Origin: an uncultured Marinoscillum sp.
Lineage (GTDB): Bacteria; Bacteroidota; Bacteroidia; Cytophagales; MED-G16
Length of the DNA stretch: 47,199 nt
Assembly: GCA_902626505.1 (NCBI GenBank)
Contig: CACOFQ010000011.1
Location: 1 to 47,199 of the forward strand
Reading direction: 5' to 3'
Both the position numbers and the translations under genes were made by a program. The notes under the pieces were generated by a model that was not told the DNA's origin, did not search any database, and saw only the letters and a program-made list of their open reading frames with translations. Positions 1-8,030 of the stretch are shown here, in pieces. Position 1 is the stretch's first letter; every line of letters starts with the position of its first letter.

Positions 1-1954
1 GTACCCAAAAGCAAAACATAGGGAACAATCTAAATTGATTTATCAGCTATTATCTAAATATCATTATAAGAAAGTAACTTTAGATGATTCTTTATCAGAA
101 AAAATATTAAAGAAATACATTTCATCATTAGACCCTAACAGAGAATATTTCTATTCTTCAGATATAAATTATTTTAATCAATATCAATATCAGATGGATG
201 ATTATGTTATTTCTGGTTATTTAGAGCCTGCTTATGAGATCTTCACAGTTTATAACGAAAGGGTAAAAAATAGAATTGATTATGTTTTTTCTATTCTTGA
301 AAACGAACCAGATTTTACTAATAATGATGAGTTAATATTTAATAGGAAAGATGCTGAGTGGTTTGATGACATAAATCAAATGAATACTTATTGGGAAAAG
401 AAAATTAAAAATGCAATTCTGAATTTGAAAATACTAGGTAAAGATTGGGATAGCAATAAAGAAACATTAAATAAGAGATATAAAAGGTTTTTAAAAACAA
501 TCTCACAATTTAATTCTGAAGATGTATTTGAAATGTTTATCAATTCATACGCTGAACTATATGATCCTCACACAAATTATTTTTCACCAGTAAATGCAGA
601 CAGGTTTGAAATTAATATGAGTAAAACTTTTGAGGGAATAGGAGCTAGACTTCAGCAAGATGTTGAGTATACCACAATTTTTCAGGTTATGCCTGGTGGC
701 CCTGCATATAGAAGTAAAGAGTTAGAAAAGGGAGATAAAATCATAGGAGTAGGTCAAGGAGATAGTGATGTTTTTGAGGATATTATAGGTTGGAGACTTG
801 ATGATGTTGTCTCAAAAATTAAAGGTCCTAAGGGTTCAGTAGTTCAGCTACTAATATTAAAAAAAGAATCAAATATTGACGATTACCCTGATACTGTAAG
901 ATTAGTTAGGGACAAAGTTGATGTTGTTGATGAAGATGCTACCTATGAGGTAATACCTTACAGAGCAAACAATAATTCATATAATCTAGGTCTAATTAAG
1001 ATTCCAAGTTTTTATATAAATTTTGAAGATGCTCAGAAAGGTCTACAAAATTACAAGAGTGTCACTAGAGATGTTAAAAAGTGCATAGACTCTTTAAAAT
1101 CATTATCAGTTGACGGAATTATAATTGATTTAAGAAATAATGGGGGAGGTTCATTACAGGAAGCAATAGATCTAACTGGTCTATTTATTGAAACCGGCCC
1201 TGTCGTGCAGATAAAATCTGCATCAGGAAGAATAGAAGTTGAAAAGGATTTTGATCGAAATATTCATTATAAAGGTCCTTTGTTAGTAATTAATAATTCT
1301 TTTACAGCGTCATCTTCTGAAATTTTTTCAGGTGCACTAAAAGATTATAATAGAGGTTTAGTTGTTGGTGAATCTACCTTTGGTAAAGGAACAGTTCAAA
1401 ATTTAATTGATCTTGAAAGATTTTTCCCTAATTCTAGTATGCAATTTGGTCAACTTAAAATAACTTTAGCAAAATATTATAGAGTTAATGGTGGTAGTAC
1501 TCAAAAGATTGGAATAGAGCCTCATATAGAGTTTCCTAATATATATGACAGATCAATTTATACTGAGAACTCAAGAGATAATGCACTAGATTGGGATAGA
1601 ATTAGAAATGTTTCATATGATAATATCAATTATATAACTGAACCTTTAGTGGATCATCTTACTTCTGCTTTTAATTATGATATTAAAAATGATTCTTCAT
1701 TTATCAATTATTTATCATTTGTTGAAGAAACGAGAAAAAATAGAAATAAAAAATCTATATCTCTTAATTATAATAAAAGACTTAATGAAAAAAAGAATAA
1801 TGATTCAAAGTCAAATAACTTAAATACTTCAGTAGAAATATCTGAGATATTCCCTGTAAAGGAAGAAGATCTATTAAAAAAGATTAAAAATGATTTATAT
1901 CTGAGGGAAAGTATTAAGTTATTTGTGGAGATGTTAAGCTTCAAAGAGAGCTAG
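1..1954 (+). CDS. prc: Carboxy-terminal processing protease, S41 family (Prc/Tsp-like), 5' end missing
   Basis: This is a periplasmic tail-specific protease that cuts proteins from their C-terminus. The reading frame is open to the window edge (from base 2), so the signal peptide and true start lie outside; a TTG at 35 is only an internal Leu codon. Numbering from base 35: an N-terminal Tsp domain (including SSLDPNREYF), a PDZ domain at about residues 206-280 (MPGGPAY, GDKIIGVG), then the S41 core with DLRNNGGG. The Ser/Lys dyad is probably S426 (in TASSSEIF) and K451 (in FGKGTVQ); their 25-residue spacing matches the family. The charged tail fits the DUF3340 region. It ends with TAG at 1952-1954. 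No clear terminator separates it from the RNA region downstream. Family assignment is firm; the substrate is unknown. Confidence 0.95.
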   Translation, partial: YPKAKHREQSKLIYQLLSKYHYKKVTLDDSLSEKILKKYISSLDPNREYFYSSDINYFNQYQYQMDDYVISGYLEPAYEIFTVYNERVKNRIDYVFSILENEPDFTNNDELIFNRKDAEWFDDINQMNTYWEKKIKNAILNLKILGKDWDSNKETLNKRYKRFLKTISQFNSEDVFEMFINSYAELYDPHTNYFSPVNADRFEINMSKTFEGIGARLQQDVEYTTIFQVMPGGPAYRSKELEKGDKIIGVGQGDSDVFEDIIGWRLDDVVSKIKGPKGSVVQLLILKKESNIDDYPDTVRLVRDKVDVVDEDATYEVIPYRANNNSYNLGLIKIPSFYINFEDAQKGLQNYKSVTRDVKKCIDSLKSLSVDGIIIDLRNNGGGSLQEAIDLTGLFIETGPVVQIKSASGRIEVEKDFDRNIHYKGPLLVINNSFTASSSEIFSGALKDYNRGLVVGESTFGKGTVQNLIDLERFFPNSSMQFGQLKITLAKYYRVNGGSTQKIGIEPHIEFPNIYDRSIYTENSRDNALDWDRIRNVSYDNINYITEPLVDHLTSAFNYDIKNDSSFINYLSFVEETRKNRNKKSISLNYNKRLNEKKNNDSKSNNLNTSVEISEIFPVKEEDLLKKIKNDLYLRESIKLFVEMLSFKES

Positions 1955-1963
1955 TTCTGGCGA

Positions 1964-1972
1964 TTATCCACA
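1964..1972 (+). promoter_or_regulatory. DnaA-box consensus match
   Basis: The 9-mer TTATCCACA is an exact match to the DnaA-box consensus. It lies 10 bases after the protease stop codon and upstream of the tandem RNA genes. One box can occur by chance in AT-rich DNA; the related 9-mers at 2023, 2034 and 2459 make it more notable. Confidence 0.4.
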
Positions 1973-2022
1973 AAATATCTTAATAAACACCAATTTTCAT
2001 GTTGAAAAGCCAGTATAAAAAG

Positions 2023-2042
2023 TGTTGATAAATTGTTGATAA
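2023..2042 (-). promoter_or_regulatory. DnaA-box-like direct repeat upstream of RNA copy 1
   Basis: TGTTGATAA occurs twice (2023-2031 and 2034-2042) with start-to-start spacing of 11 bases, about one helical turn. The complement, TTATCAACA, differs from the DnaA consensus at one base. The pair lies just upstream of a T10 tract and the proposed -33 box of RNA copy 1. The same arrangement precedes copy 2, which suggests a conserved protein-binding site. DnaA or another activator could bind here; the sequence does not decide which. Confidence 0.45.
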
Positions 2043-2057
2043 TTTCAATATTTTTTT

Positions 2058-2089
2058 TTTGATTCATTATAAAAAAATGTCTTACTTAG
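2058..2089 (+). promoter_or_regulatory. Putative promoter of RNA copy 1
   Basis: TTTG at 2058-2061 follows a T10 tract and is separated by 21 bases from TACTTAG at 2083-2089. This resembles the Bacteroidota sigma-A promoter (TTTG near -33, TAnnTTTG near -7). Both elements sit at the same alignment positions in copy 2 (offset 436). Transcription would start near 2090-2095, where the closing stem begins. Confidence 0.5.
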
Positions 2090-2090
2090 T

Positions 2091-2320
2091 AACATCAAGC
2101 GAGAGATATTAAAGTTTAGATTCGTCTAGGCTTGAGGCAGAAAGGTAGAAAGGAACTACGGTTCCAATATACAAAGTTGCAACAAGCTCTCAAAGAAAAA
2201 ACTTAATTTATTAAGTGGAAACTTTAAGGACTTTATAACTGTAGCTTGACGTTTGGAAAGCACTACGGTGATTTTTAAATGAAAAGGGCGAAAAATTCGA
2301 TAAGGATTTACGCCCTTTTA
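2091..2320 (+). ncRNA. Unidentified structured RNA, copy 1
   Basis: This is a candidate non-coding RNA of about 230 nt ending in an intrinsic terminator. A closing stem pairs TCAAGC (2095-2100) with GCTTGA (2244-2249), with AAC/GTT (2091-2093/2251-2253) beyond an A-C mismatch. Inside are helix GAGAG/CTCTC (2101-2105/2187-2191), hairpin TAGA-ttcg-TCTA (2117-2128), hairpin GGAAC-tacg-GTTCC (2152-2165) and hairpin ACTTAA-ttta-TTAAGT (2201-2216). A possible pseudoknot pairs 2109-2117 with 2219-2227. After the closing stem comes hairpin CAC-tacg-GTG (2261-2270), flanked by GAAA/TTTT. Copy 2 folds the same way with compensatory substitutions. I see no RNase P, tmRNA, SRP or 6S hallmarks and no reading frame. 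Function is unknown. Confidence 0.75.
2282..2319 (+). terminator. Intrinsic terminator of RNA copy 1
   Basis: AAAAGGGCG (2282-2290) pairs over 9 bp with CGCCCTTTT (2311-2319) and ends in a T run. An inner helix AATTC-gataa-GGATT lies in the loop. Flanking A and T runs mean it could work on both strands. Confidence 0.85.
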
Positions 2321-2340
2321 TTGTTTATAGACCTTCCTAC

Positions 2341-2458
2341 TCTTATTATGTGTTAAAATATTTAATTAAGAGGAAGAAACATAAGAAGACAGTTAATTCT
2401 TATATAAAATTTTATTTCTTATAGAAAATAAAACTATATCATTCTAGTGATAAAATCT
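2341..2458. other. Spacer between the two RNA copies
   Basis: This 118-bp AT-rich spacer lies between the duplicated units. I see no gene, hairpin or clear promoter in it. Confidence 0.6.
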
Positions 2459-2478
2459 TGTTGATAATTTGTTGAAAA
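2459..2478 (-). promoter_or_regulatory. DnaA-box-like direct repeat upstream of RNA copy 2
   Basis: TGTTGATAA (2459-2467) and TGTTGAAAA (2470-2478) keep the 11-base spacing of the pair before copy 1 and the same position relative to the T tract and promoter. The second element is degenerate. Confidence 0.45.
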
Positions 2479-2493
2479 CTTTATTGACTTTTT

Positions 2494-2525
2494 TTTGTGA
2501 GAAATTAAAATACTTTGTTATTTAG
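2494..2525 (+). promoter_or_regulatory. Putative promoter of RNA copy 2
   Basis: TTTG (2494-2497) after a T8 tract, a 21-base spacer, then TATTTAG (2519-2525) align exactly with the copy 1 promoter. A second -7-like box, TACTTTG (2511-2517), lies within the spacer, so the exact start is uncertain. Confidence 0.5.
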
Positions 2526-2526
2526 T

Positions 2527-2756
2527 AACACTAAACGAGAGATATTAAAGTTGAGATTTATCTCGGTTCGTTTCAAAAATGAAGAAAGTACTACGGTACT
2601 TGAAACAAATGCGAAACAAACTCTCAAAGCGGAAACTTAACTTGTTAAGCGGAAACTTCAAGGACCTTATAACTGTAGTTTAGCGTTTGGAAAGCACCAC
2701 GGTGATTTCAAAATGAAAAGGGCGAAAAATTCGATAAGAATTGACGCCCTTTTATT
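2527..2756 (+). ncRNA. Unidentified structured RNA, copy 2
   Basis: This is the second copy of the candidate RNA. The closing stem CTAAAC (2531-2536) / GTTTAG (2678-2683) keeps pairing although three of its six base pairs differ from copy 1 on both strands. AAC/GTT (2527-2529/2685-2687) and the A-C mismatch are conserved. Other helices are GAGAG/CTCTC (2537-2541/2621-2625), GAGA-ttta-TCTC (2553-2564), AAGTAC-tacg-GTACTT (2586-2601), CTTAA-cttg-TTAAG (2636-2649) and CAC-cacg-GTG (2695-2704) with GAAA/TTTC around it. The possible pseudoknot (2545-2552/2654-2661) has one mismatch here. The 3' block 2651-2773 matches 2217-2339 at 112 of 123 positions, counted by hand without gaps. Function is unknown. 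Confidence 0.75.
2716..2753 (+). terminator. Intrinsic terminator of RNA copy 2, possibly bidirectional
   Basis: AAAAGGGCG (2716-2724) pairs with CGCCCTTTT (2745-2753); an inner helix AATTC-gataa-GAATT sits in the loop. A runs before and T runs after the stem suit both strands, so it could also end the convergent BNR gene, whose stop codon is at 2771-2773. Confidence 0.85.
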
Positions 2757-2770
2757 GTTTATAGACCTTT

Positions 2771-5700
2771 CTAATTAATTATTATTCCCTTTACACCATT
2801 TGAAGATAAAATATCAGTAAAATCCTTAAGGTCACCATTTATTATTTTATCATAAGGTTCAATGAATCTTTGGTAGTCACTCTTTAACTCATCAAGTCTT
2901 TTAATCATTCCGTCATTGGGTTCTTGATCATCGGTAGTTATTCTATCATATAAATGTGTAATATGATTCATCCACTTTCTTGGATAATTAATTTCATCTT
3001 GTGAAGTTTCTATTTTATTCTGATATAAATTTTCTTCAATTTCTCTTAATTTAGATATTATACTATTACCACTTTCTTTTATCTCTTTATGAAAATCTTT
3101 CTCTTTTGTTAAGTTTATGAATGTATTTATTTGATCAGAGATATTTCTCATTTCATCTAACTTTTCTTGAGATTCCTCAATCATATCCTTGACAATCATA
3201 GCTGAATTGAATTGTTTGACTAATTCTTCCCTAGCTATGTTCCATCTAGGATCTATAGATACTTTAAAATCTTGATTATATTTTACTCCTTCTATTTCCA
3301 ATTCTATTATGTAAATTCCAGGTAATGCATCAGGACCATATCCACCTCTTGCACTATAATACATCGATACGAAATCTTTCTGAATTTTGGGTGCTTCATA
3401 TGCTAAATCCCAATAAAAAGTATGAACCCCATCATATATTGTTGTAGAGTCATAATCTACATCGTGTAAATATTCGACACTTTCTTTTAGGTTTATTACA
3501 TCATTACCTTCTTGATCTTTAATTCTCATATTTACTTTATCTAATTCTACATTATTTGGTAAATAAAATGAGATGTCATTATCAAATCCTATTCCACCTG
3601 ATCTCCAACCACCTAGAGAAGTTCTTAAAGCTCCCTCAGGTTTAAAAATATGAGGTGTATTTTGATTTGAGGTTATTTTATTAATTTCTTGTAGAATATT
3701 GATTTTATCAAGTAACCAAAACCCTCTTCCTTGAGTTGAAATTGCAAGGTCATTTTGAGTTACTTCCATGTCTGTAATAGGCACATGAGGAAGATTTAAT
3801 TGTAATGAATTCCAGTTGTCACCATTATCAAATGATACGAACGCTCCAAATTCAGTACCAGCATATAACAAACCAAATTTTGAAGGATCTTCGGCTACTG
3901 TTCTTACAAAGTGATCACTAGGAATACCATTATTTTTAGATATTAATTTCCATGACTTTCCATAATCATTAGTTAGGATTATATATGGTTTTGGATCATC
4001 ATTTCTATAATTATAGACAGCTACAATAGCTCTTCCAGCTTGATGAGATGATAACTCAATTTTATTAATAGTTCCTTGAAATGGAATTATTTTATTAGGA
4101 GTTATGTCTTCCCAGCTTTCACCCCCATCTTTTGTTATATGAATCATTCCGTCATCGGAACCAACCCAAATTTCACCTTCATTATGTGGAGATTCCTCTA
4201 GAGCAAATATGGAAGAGTAGACTTCTACACCTGTTGCATCATTTTGAATTGGTCCACCAGGTATGTCTGCTTTCTCAGGATCATTTTCAAGAAGTTTTCT
4301 CGTTAAATCCGGACTTATTACTTCCCAGTTTTTTGCTTTATCTGAGGTCATATGTACAACATTTGACCCAACATAAACATTATCAGGATTATATTTAGAT
4401 ACAAAAACTGGATAATTCCATTGAAATCTATAAAGTAAATCATCTTGCCTCGTACCTTCGGTAAGGTGAACATAAGGAGTTCTTTGATATTCCTCTCCAG
4501 TTTCTAAATTTTTATATGTAAACTCACCACTATAACCTGTAGAATATATAATGTTAGGGTTAGTTGGGTGAACGGCAATATCTGAGCACTCAGTACCACC
4601 AGCATTGAACCAATTTTCAAAAGGTGTTAGGGATGGAATACCTCTGCTTGGTACTGATATTGTTGAATTATCTTGTTGTCCAGCATATAACCTAAATGGA
4701 AACTGATTGTCGACAGTTAGTCTGTAGAACTCTGAGGTAGGTTGATTGTATTGGGTAGACCAAGTTTTACCACCATTTAATGTTACATTTCCTCCACCGT
4801 CGTTACAATTAATCATAATGTCTGTATTATTTGGATTAATCCAAACGCCGTGGTTATCACCGTGCGGAGTCCTAATTCTCTCATCAAAAGTCTTGCCTCC
4901 ATCTATGGACCTATAAAATCCGGTATTTGATGCGTAGATTATATTTTCATTTGTAGGGTCAGCATGAATATGGGAGTAATACCATCCTCGTTGTCTTAAT
5001 TTATGGTCCCTATTAATTCTTTTCCATGATTTACCACCATCATCTGACCTGTAAAGACCACCTTCCTCTTCTTTTTGAGCTTGAATCATAGCCCACAAGC
5101 GATTAGAGTTAGCTGGTGAATATTCTACTTGTATTTTACCGACTAATCCTTTAGGGAGTCCCTCAGTAAGTTTTTTCCAATTTTTTCCTCCATCTTTTGA
5201 CATAAATACACCACCTTCATCACTTCCATCAATTAAAGTCCAAGGCTTTCTCCTAACTGTCCAGAATGAAGCCAATAGCTCATTTTCATTATCTGGATTT
5301 ATTTCAACATCTCTAGCCCCTGTTATATTACTTATGAAATGAATTTTTTCCCATGATTCACCTCCGTTTATACTTTTATATACTCCTCTTTCTTCATTTG
5401 AACCAAATATGTTACCCAGAGCAGCTACATATAGAATATCAGCGTTTTTAGGGTGTACTTCCACTTTTCCGATAAGTCCAGCTTTGGGCAGGCCTATATG
5501 TTCCCATGTTTCACCCATATCTGTAGACTTATACATACCATTACCTGTTGATATGTTACCCCTAGGATCTGCTGAGCCAGTACCCACATATACTATATTT
5601 TCGTCAGATGGAGCTACTGCTATAGAACCAATAGATCCTACTGTTATTTGACCATCTGAAACATTTTTCCATGTATTTCCAGCGTCTGTGGTCTTCCAGA

Positions 5701-5908
5701 CACCTCCACCGGTAGTTCCCATTAAAAATGTATATGGTTTCGTGACAAAACCAGAAACTGTGGTAGATCTTCCTCCTCTATAAGGACCAACAAATTTCCA
5801 TTCAAGTGATTCGTATAAATCTTCAACAGAAAAATCTTGAGAGTAGGAGGGTGTTCCAAAAAAAGTTGAGAATAAAATAATTTTTGTGAGTATCAGTCTT
5901 AATTTCAT
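2771..5908 (-). CDS. Secreted BNR/VPS10-type beta-propeller protein
   Basis: This 1045-aa exported protein has a signal peptide (about residues 1-23, cleavage after SYS) followed by WKFVGPYRGGRST, typical of a Bacteroidota family annotated as VPS10-domain or BNR-repeat glycosyl hydrolase. At least nine Asp-box motifs are visible (TTDAGNTW, STDMGETW, SINGGESW, SKDGGKNW, SDDGGKSW, SIDGGKTF, TKDGGESW, TNDYGKSW, SFDNGDNW), giving one or two beta-propellers over about residues 30-740. The rest contains a beta-rich segment and a charged helical tail (about 900-1045). I see no T9SS sorting domain or lipobox, so it is probably periplasmic or released. No catalytic residues can be named, and the glycosidase label is only a family habit. 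It converges on RNA copy 2 and diverges from the symporter gene. Confidence 0.85.
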   Translation of the reverse strand: MKLRLILTKIILFSTFFGTPSYSQDFSVEDLYESLEWKFVGPYRGGRSTTVSGFVTKPYTFLMGTTGGGVWKTTDAGNTWKNVSDGQITVGSIGSIAVAPSDENIVYVGTGSADPRGNISTGNGMYKSTDMGETWEHIGLPKAGLIGKVEVHPKNADILYVAALGNIFGSNEERGVYKSINGGESWEKIHFISNITGARDVEINPDNENELLASFWTVRRKPWTLIDGSDEGGVFMSKDGGKNWKKLTEGLPKGLVGKIQVEYSPANSNRLWAMIQAQKEEEGGLYRSDDGGKSWKRINRDHKLRQRGWYYSHIHADPTNENIIYASNTGFYRSIDGGKTFDERIRTPHGDNHGVWINPNNTDIMINCNDGGGNVTLNGGKTWSTQYNQPTSEFYRLTVDNQFPFRLYAGQQDNSTISVPSRGIPSLTPFENWFNAGGTECSDIAVHPTNPNIIYSTGYSGEFTYKNLETGEEYQRTPYVHLTEGTRQDDLLYRFQWNYPVFVSKYNPDNVYVGSNVVHMTSDKAKNWEVISPDLTRKLLENDPEKADIPGGPIQNDATGVEVYSSIFALEESPHNEGEIWVGSDDGMIHITKDGGESWEDITPNKIIPFQGTINKIELSSHQAGRAIVAVYNYRNDDPKPYIILTNDYGKSWKLISKNNGIPSDHFVRTVAEDPSKFGLLYAGTEFGAFVSFDNGDNWNSLQLNLPHVPITDMEVTQNDLAISTQGRGFWLLDKINILQEINKITSNQNTPHIFKPEGALRTSLGGWRSGGIGFDNDISFYLPNNVELDKVNMRIKDQEGNDVINLKESVEYLHDVDYDSTTIYDGVHTFYWDLAYEAPKIQKDFVSMYYSARGGYGPDALPGIYIIELEIEGVKYNQDFKVSIDPRWNIAREELVKQFNSAMIVKDMIEESQEKLDEMRNISDQINTFINLTKEKDFHKEIKESGNSIISKLREIEENLYQNKIETSQDEINYPRKWMNHITHLYDRITTDDQEPNDGMIKRLDELKSDYQRFIEPYDKIINGDLKDFTDILSSNGVKGIIIN

Positions 5909-6195
5909 AATTATATTTTTTTCTAAATTAAATTAAGAAGATTTAATTACTTAAATTTTTCATATTTTTCTTTTTTATGTAATTTAGTTATGTCTAAATA
6001 ATTGTTTATAAATTACTGTATATCAATAAGTTACGATATATAATTATAATTAATAATTTAATATAAATATTTTTACATATTCTTCAATATTTTATTCAAA
6101 TTTTTATCATTTTTTTCATCAGTAAAAAAATAATTAGGTAAGCAGATATCTTATAATGAATAAATAATCTTTATCTTCAGACTCAAAAAAATATT
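5909..6195. other. AT-rich divergent intergenic region
   Basis: This 287-bp spacer lies between two divergent genes and must hold both promoters. It is very AT-rich. I found no convincing TTTG / TAnnTTTG pair, RNA fold or small gene. Confidence 0.5.
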
Positions 6196-7548
6196 ATGGT
6201 TAGAGAAAATTGGGGTAGTAGATTCGGATTTATAATGGCTACTGCCGGATTTGCTATTGGTATGGGTAATATATGGAGATTCCCCTATATAGTTGGAGAG
6301 AGTGGAGGTGGTGCATTTATATTAGTATATCTCATTTTGACAGCAATTATTGGAATTCCTCTACTAACTGCTGAAATAAGTTTAGGTAGAAAGGCACAGT
6401 TAACACCATTAGCAGGAATGAAGAAATTAACGTCTCCATCATCATTTTGGAATATAATTGGATGGGTTGAGCTTCTAACAACGATTATTATTCTAGGTTT
6501 TTATCTTATGATAATGTCGTGGGTAACTGTCTATTTGAAAGAATATATCACTGGAGAAGCTTTTCAGTACACATCCGAGACAATTCAATCTCATTTTGTA
6601 GACCTCCAAAAGGATCCAACAACATTAATATCCTATAGTGCAGTTATTTCTGCAATAATGGCTTTTGTTGCTGCTAGAGGACTTCAGGGTGGTGTAGAAC
6701 TTGTTTCTAAGGTTTTTATGCCTGTATTATTGATCATGTTTATTCTTCTAGCTTTTGGCTCAAACACATTCGAGGGATCATCTGAGGGTTTATGGTGGTA
6801 CCTAACTCCTGATTTTTCAAAAATAAATTTTGGTGTTATTCTAGCTGCTTTAGGGCAGATTTTCTTCTCTGTAGGCATTGCTTTGACTGCAGGTTTTGTT
6901 TTCGGAAGTTATCTGGACAAGAAAAAAAGTGATATACCTGGTAGTGTCGGTATTGTAGTATTTTTCGATACTGCTATAGCAATAATTGCTGGTCTAGTAA
7001 TTTTCCCGGCTCTATTTGCTTTCGGAATTGAGCCTAATTCAGGTCCTGGCCTTCTTTTTGTTACAATGGCATCATTATTTAAAGAAATTCCTTTTGGAAT
7101 GTTTCTTGGTGGTTTATTCTTCTTCTTAGTGTTTATCGCTGCATTTACCTCAATTATAGGACTACTAGAAGCAGTCATATCCACGGCAATAGATTCATTT
7201 AATATATCAAGAGTAAAATCTGTTATTTTATGTGTTACCATGACATTTGTACTATGTGTACCAAATATTCTTGGATTTAGTACATGGAGTGAATACCAGT
7301 TATTTGGTATGAGTATTTTTGGATTCTTTGACTTCTTGTCCGCTAAAATACTATTACCATTGGGAGGGTTGTTGATTTCAGTATACGTAGCTTTTGTATG
7401 GGGATTTAATAATTTTATGGAAGAAACCAATGAGGGCTCTGACAACATAAAAGTTACTCCTATTTGGGGTCCGGTAATGAAATTTGTTATACCAATCATA
7501 ATTCTTGTAATCCTTATTTATGGGCTTGCAGGAGAGAATTTAGCATAA
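6196..7548 (+). CDS. SNF-family sodium-dependent transporter (LeuT fold)
   Basis: This 450-aa inner-membrane protein belongs to the neurotransmitter:sodium symporter family, which couples Na+ entry to uptake of amino acids or related amines. The TM1 signature GFAIGMGNIWRFPYIVGESG carries the conserved Na+ and substrate-binding stretch, and GQIFFSVGIALTAG fits the unwound TM6. About 11 hydrophobic segments can be read, the usual number for bacterial members of this length. The ATG at 6196 gives a short N-terminus leading into TM1; no clear ribosome-binding site precedes it, which is normal in this phylum. It is followed after 11 bp by the MazG-like gene, so the two are probably co-transcribed. 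Substrate cannot be assigned from sequence alone. Confidence 0.93.
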   Translation: MVRENWGSRFGFIMATAGFAIGMGNIWRFPYIVGESGGGAFILVYLILTAIIGIPLLTAEISLGRKAQLTPLAGMKKLTSPSSFWNIIGWVELLTTIIILGFYLMIMSWVTVYLKEYITGEAFQYTSETIQSHFVDLQKDPTTLISYSAVISAIMAFVAARGLQGGVELVSKVFMPVLLIMFILLAFGSNTFEGSSEGLWWYLTPDFSKINFGVILAALGQIFFSVGIALTAGFVFGSYLDKKKSDIPGSVGIVVFFDTAIAIIAGLVIFPALFAFGIEPNSGPGLLFVTMASLFKEIPFGMFLGGLFFFLVFIAAFTSIIGLLEAVISTAIDSFNISRVKSVILCVTMTFVLCVPNILGFSTWSEYQLFGMSIFGFFDFLSAKILLPLGGLLISVYVAFVWGFNNFMEETNEGSDNIKVTPIWGPVMKFVIPIIILVILIYGLAGENLA

Positions 7549-7559
7549 AATTTAAAAAT

Positions 7560-8030
7560 ATGGATAAGATAGATTCGTTAAATCAGACAGCTGATTTTCA
7601 TAGATTATTTAATCACCCAATACTCCAAAACCCCACGATTCCTGACAAGAAAAGGTGTGAGTTGAGAGTCGAGTTAATTAGTGAGGAGTTAAATGAATTA
7701 AGAGAGGCAATTGCTAATAATGATCTTGTAGAGGTAGCAGATGCTCTGTGTGACATTCAGTATGTACTTTCTGGTGCTGTACACGAGTTTGGGATGAGTG
7801 AAAAATTTGTTCGTCTTTTCAATGAGGTACAGCGTTCAAATATGAGTAAAGCCTGTGAAACTAAGGAAGAAGCTGAAGCAACTGTTAAGTTTTACAAAGA
7901 AAAGAAGAATACTGATAGTTTTTATGAGGAGAAAGAAGGAAAGTATCTAGTGTACAGGGAAGGGGATAGGAAAACTCTTAAATCGATAAACTATTCGCCA
8001 GCACAATTGAAGAAAATACTAGAAGATTAG
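7560..8030 (+). CDS. MazG-like nucleoside triphosphate pyrophosphohydrolase
   Basis: This 156-aa cytosolic protein belongs to the all-alpha NTP pyrophosphatase superfamily (MazG / phosphoribosyl-ATP pyrophosphohydrolase-like), which hydrolyses NTPs to NMP and pyrophosphate. The metal-binding helices show as EELNELREAI followed by DLVEVADALCDIQYVL, the family's EExxE...ExxD pattern. I chose the ATG at 7560 rather than earlier in-frame codons because the family begins with a short lead into FHRLF and the longer version would overlap the symporter gene. The C-terminal 45 residues are basic and acidic with no known motif. Its stop overlaps the stop of the convergent aldolase gene by 3 bases. Substrate (house-cleaning of abnormal nucleotides or another NTP) is unknown. 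Confidence 0.88.
   Translation: MDKIDSLNQTADFHRLFNHPILQNPTIPDKKRCELRVELISEELNELREAIANNDLVEVADALCDIQYVLSGAVHEFGMSEKFVRLFNEVQRSNMSKACETKEEAEATVKFYKEKKNTDSFYEEKEGKYLVYREGDRKTLKSINYSPAQLKKILED

Larger units (their letters stand above)
2019..2773 (+). repeat. Tandem duplication containing the two RNA units
   Basis: The unit from about 2019 to 2339 is repeated at about 2455 to 2773 with a period near 435 bp. Homology covers the direct repeats, T tract, promoter, RNA, terminator and about 20 bases beyond it; its right edge in copy 2 takes in the stop codon of the BNR gene. The 5' half has diverged more than the 3' half, mainly in hairpin stems and loops. I see no inverted ends or transposase. Confidence 0.8.

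Noticed and set aside
1957-2013. CTGGC ... GCCAG as a terminator for the protease gene.
   Set aside because: The 5-bp stem encloses a 47-base loop and has no T run, so it is unlikely to terminate transcription.
1955-2478. A definite replication origin.
   Set aside because: Only one exact and a few near-consensus DnaA boxes are present and no dnaA, rpmH or other usual origin neighbour is in view; kept only as a possibility.
1955-2770. The RNA region as an insertion element or MITE.
   Set aside because: No terminal inverted repeats, target-site duplication or transposase are visible, and compensatory changes in helices argue for RNA-level selection.
6909-7499. A 196-aa reading frame antisense to the SNF transporter.
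   Set aside because: It mirrors hydrophobic codons of a firmly assigned membrane protein and has no recognisable domain.
7464-7559. An N-terminal extension of the MazG-like protein starting at 7464.
   Set aside because: It would overlap the end of the transporter gene by 85 bases and the extra residues resemble nothing in the family; the ATG at 7560 fits.
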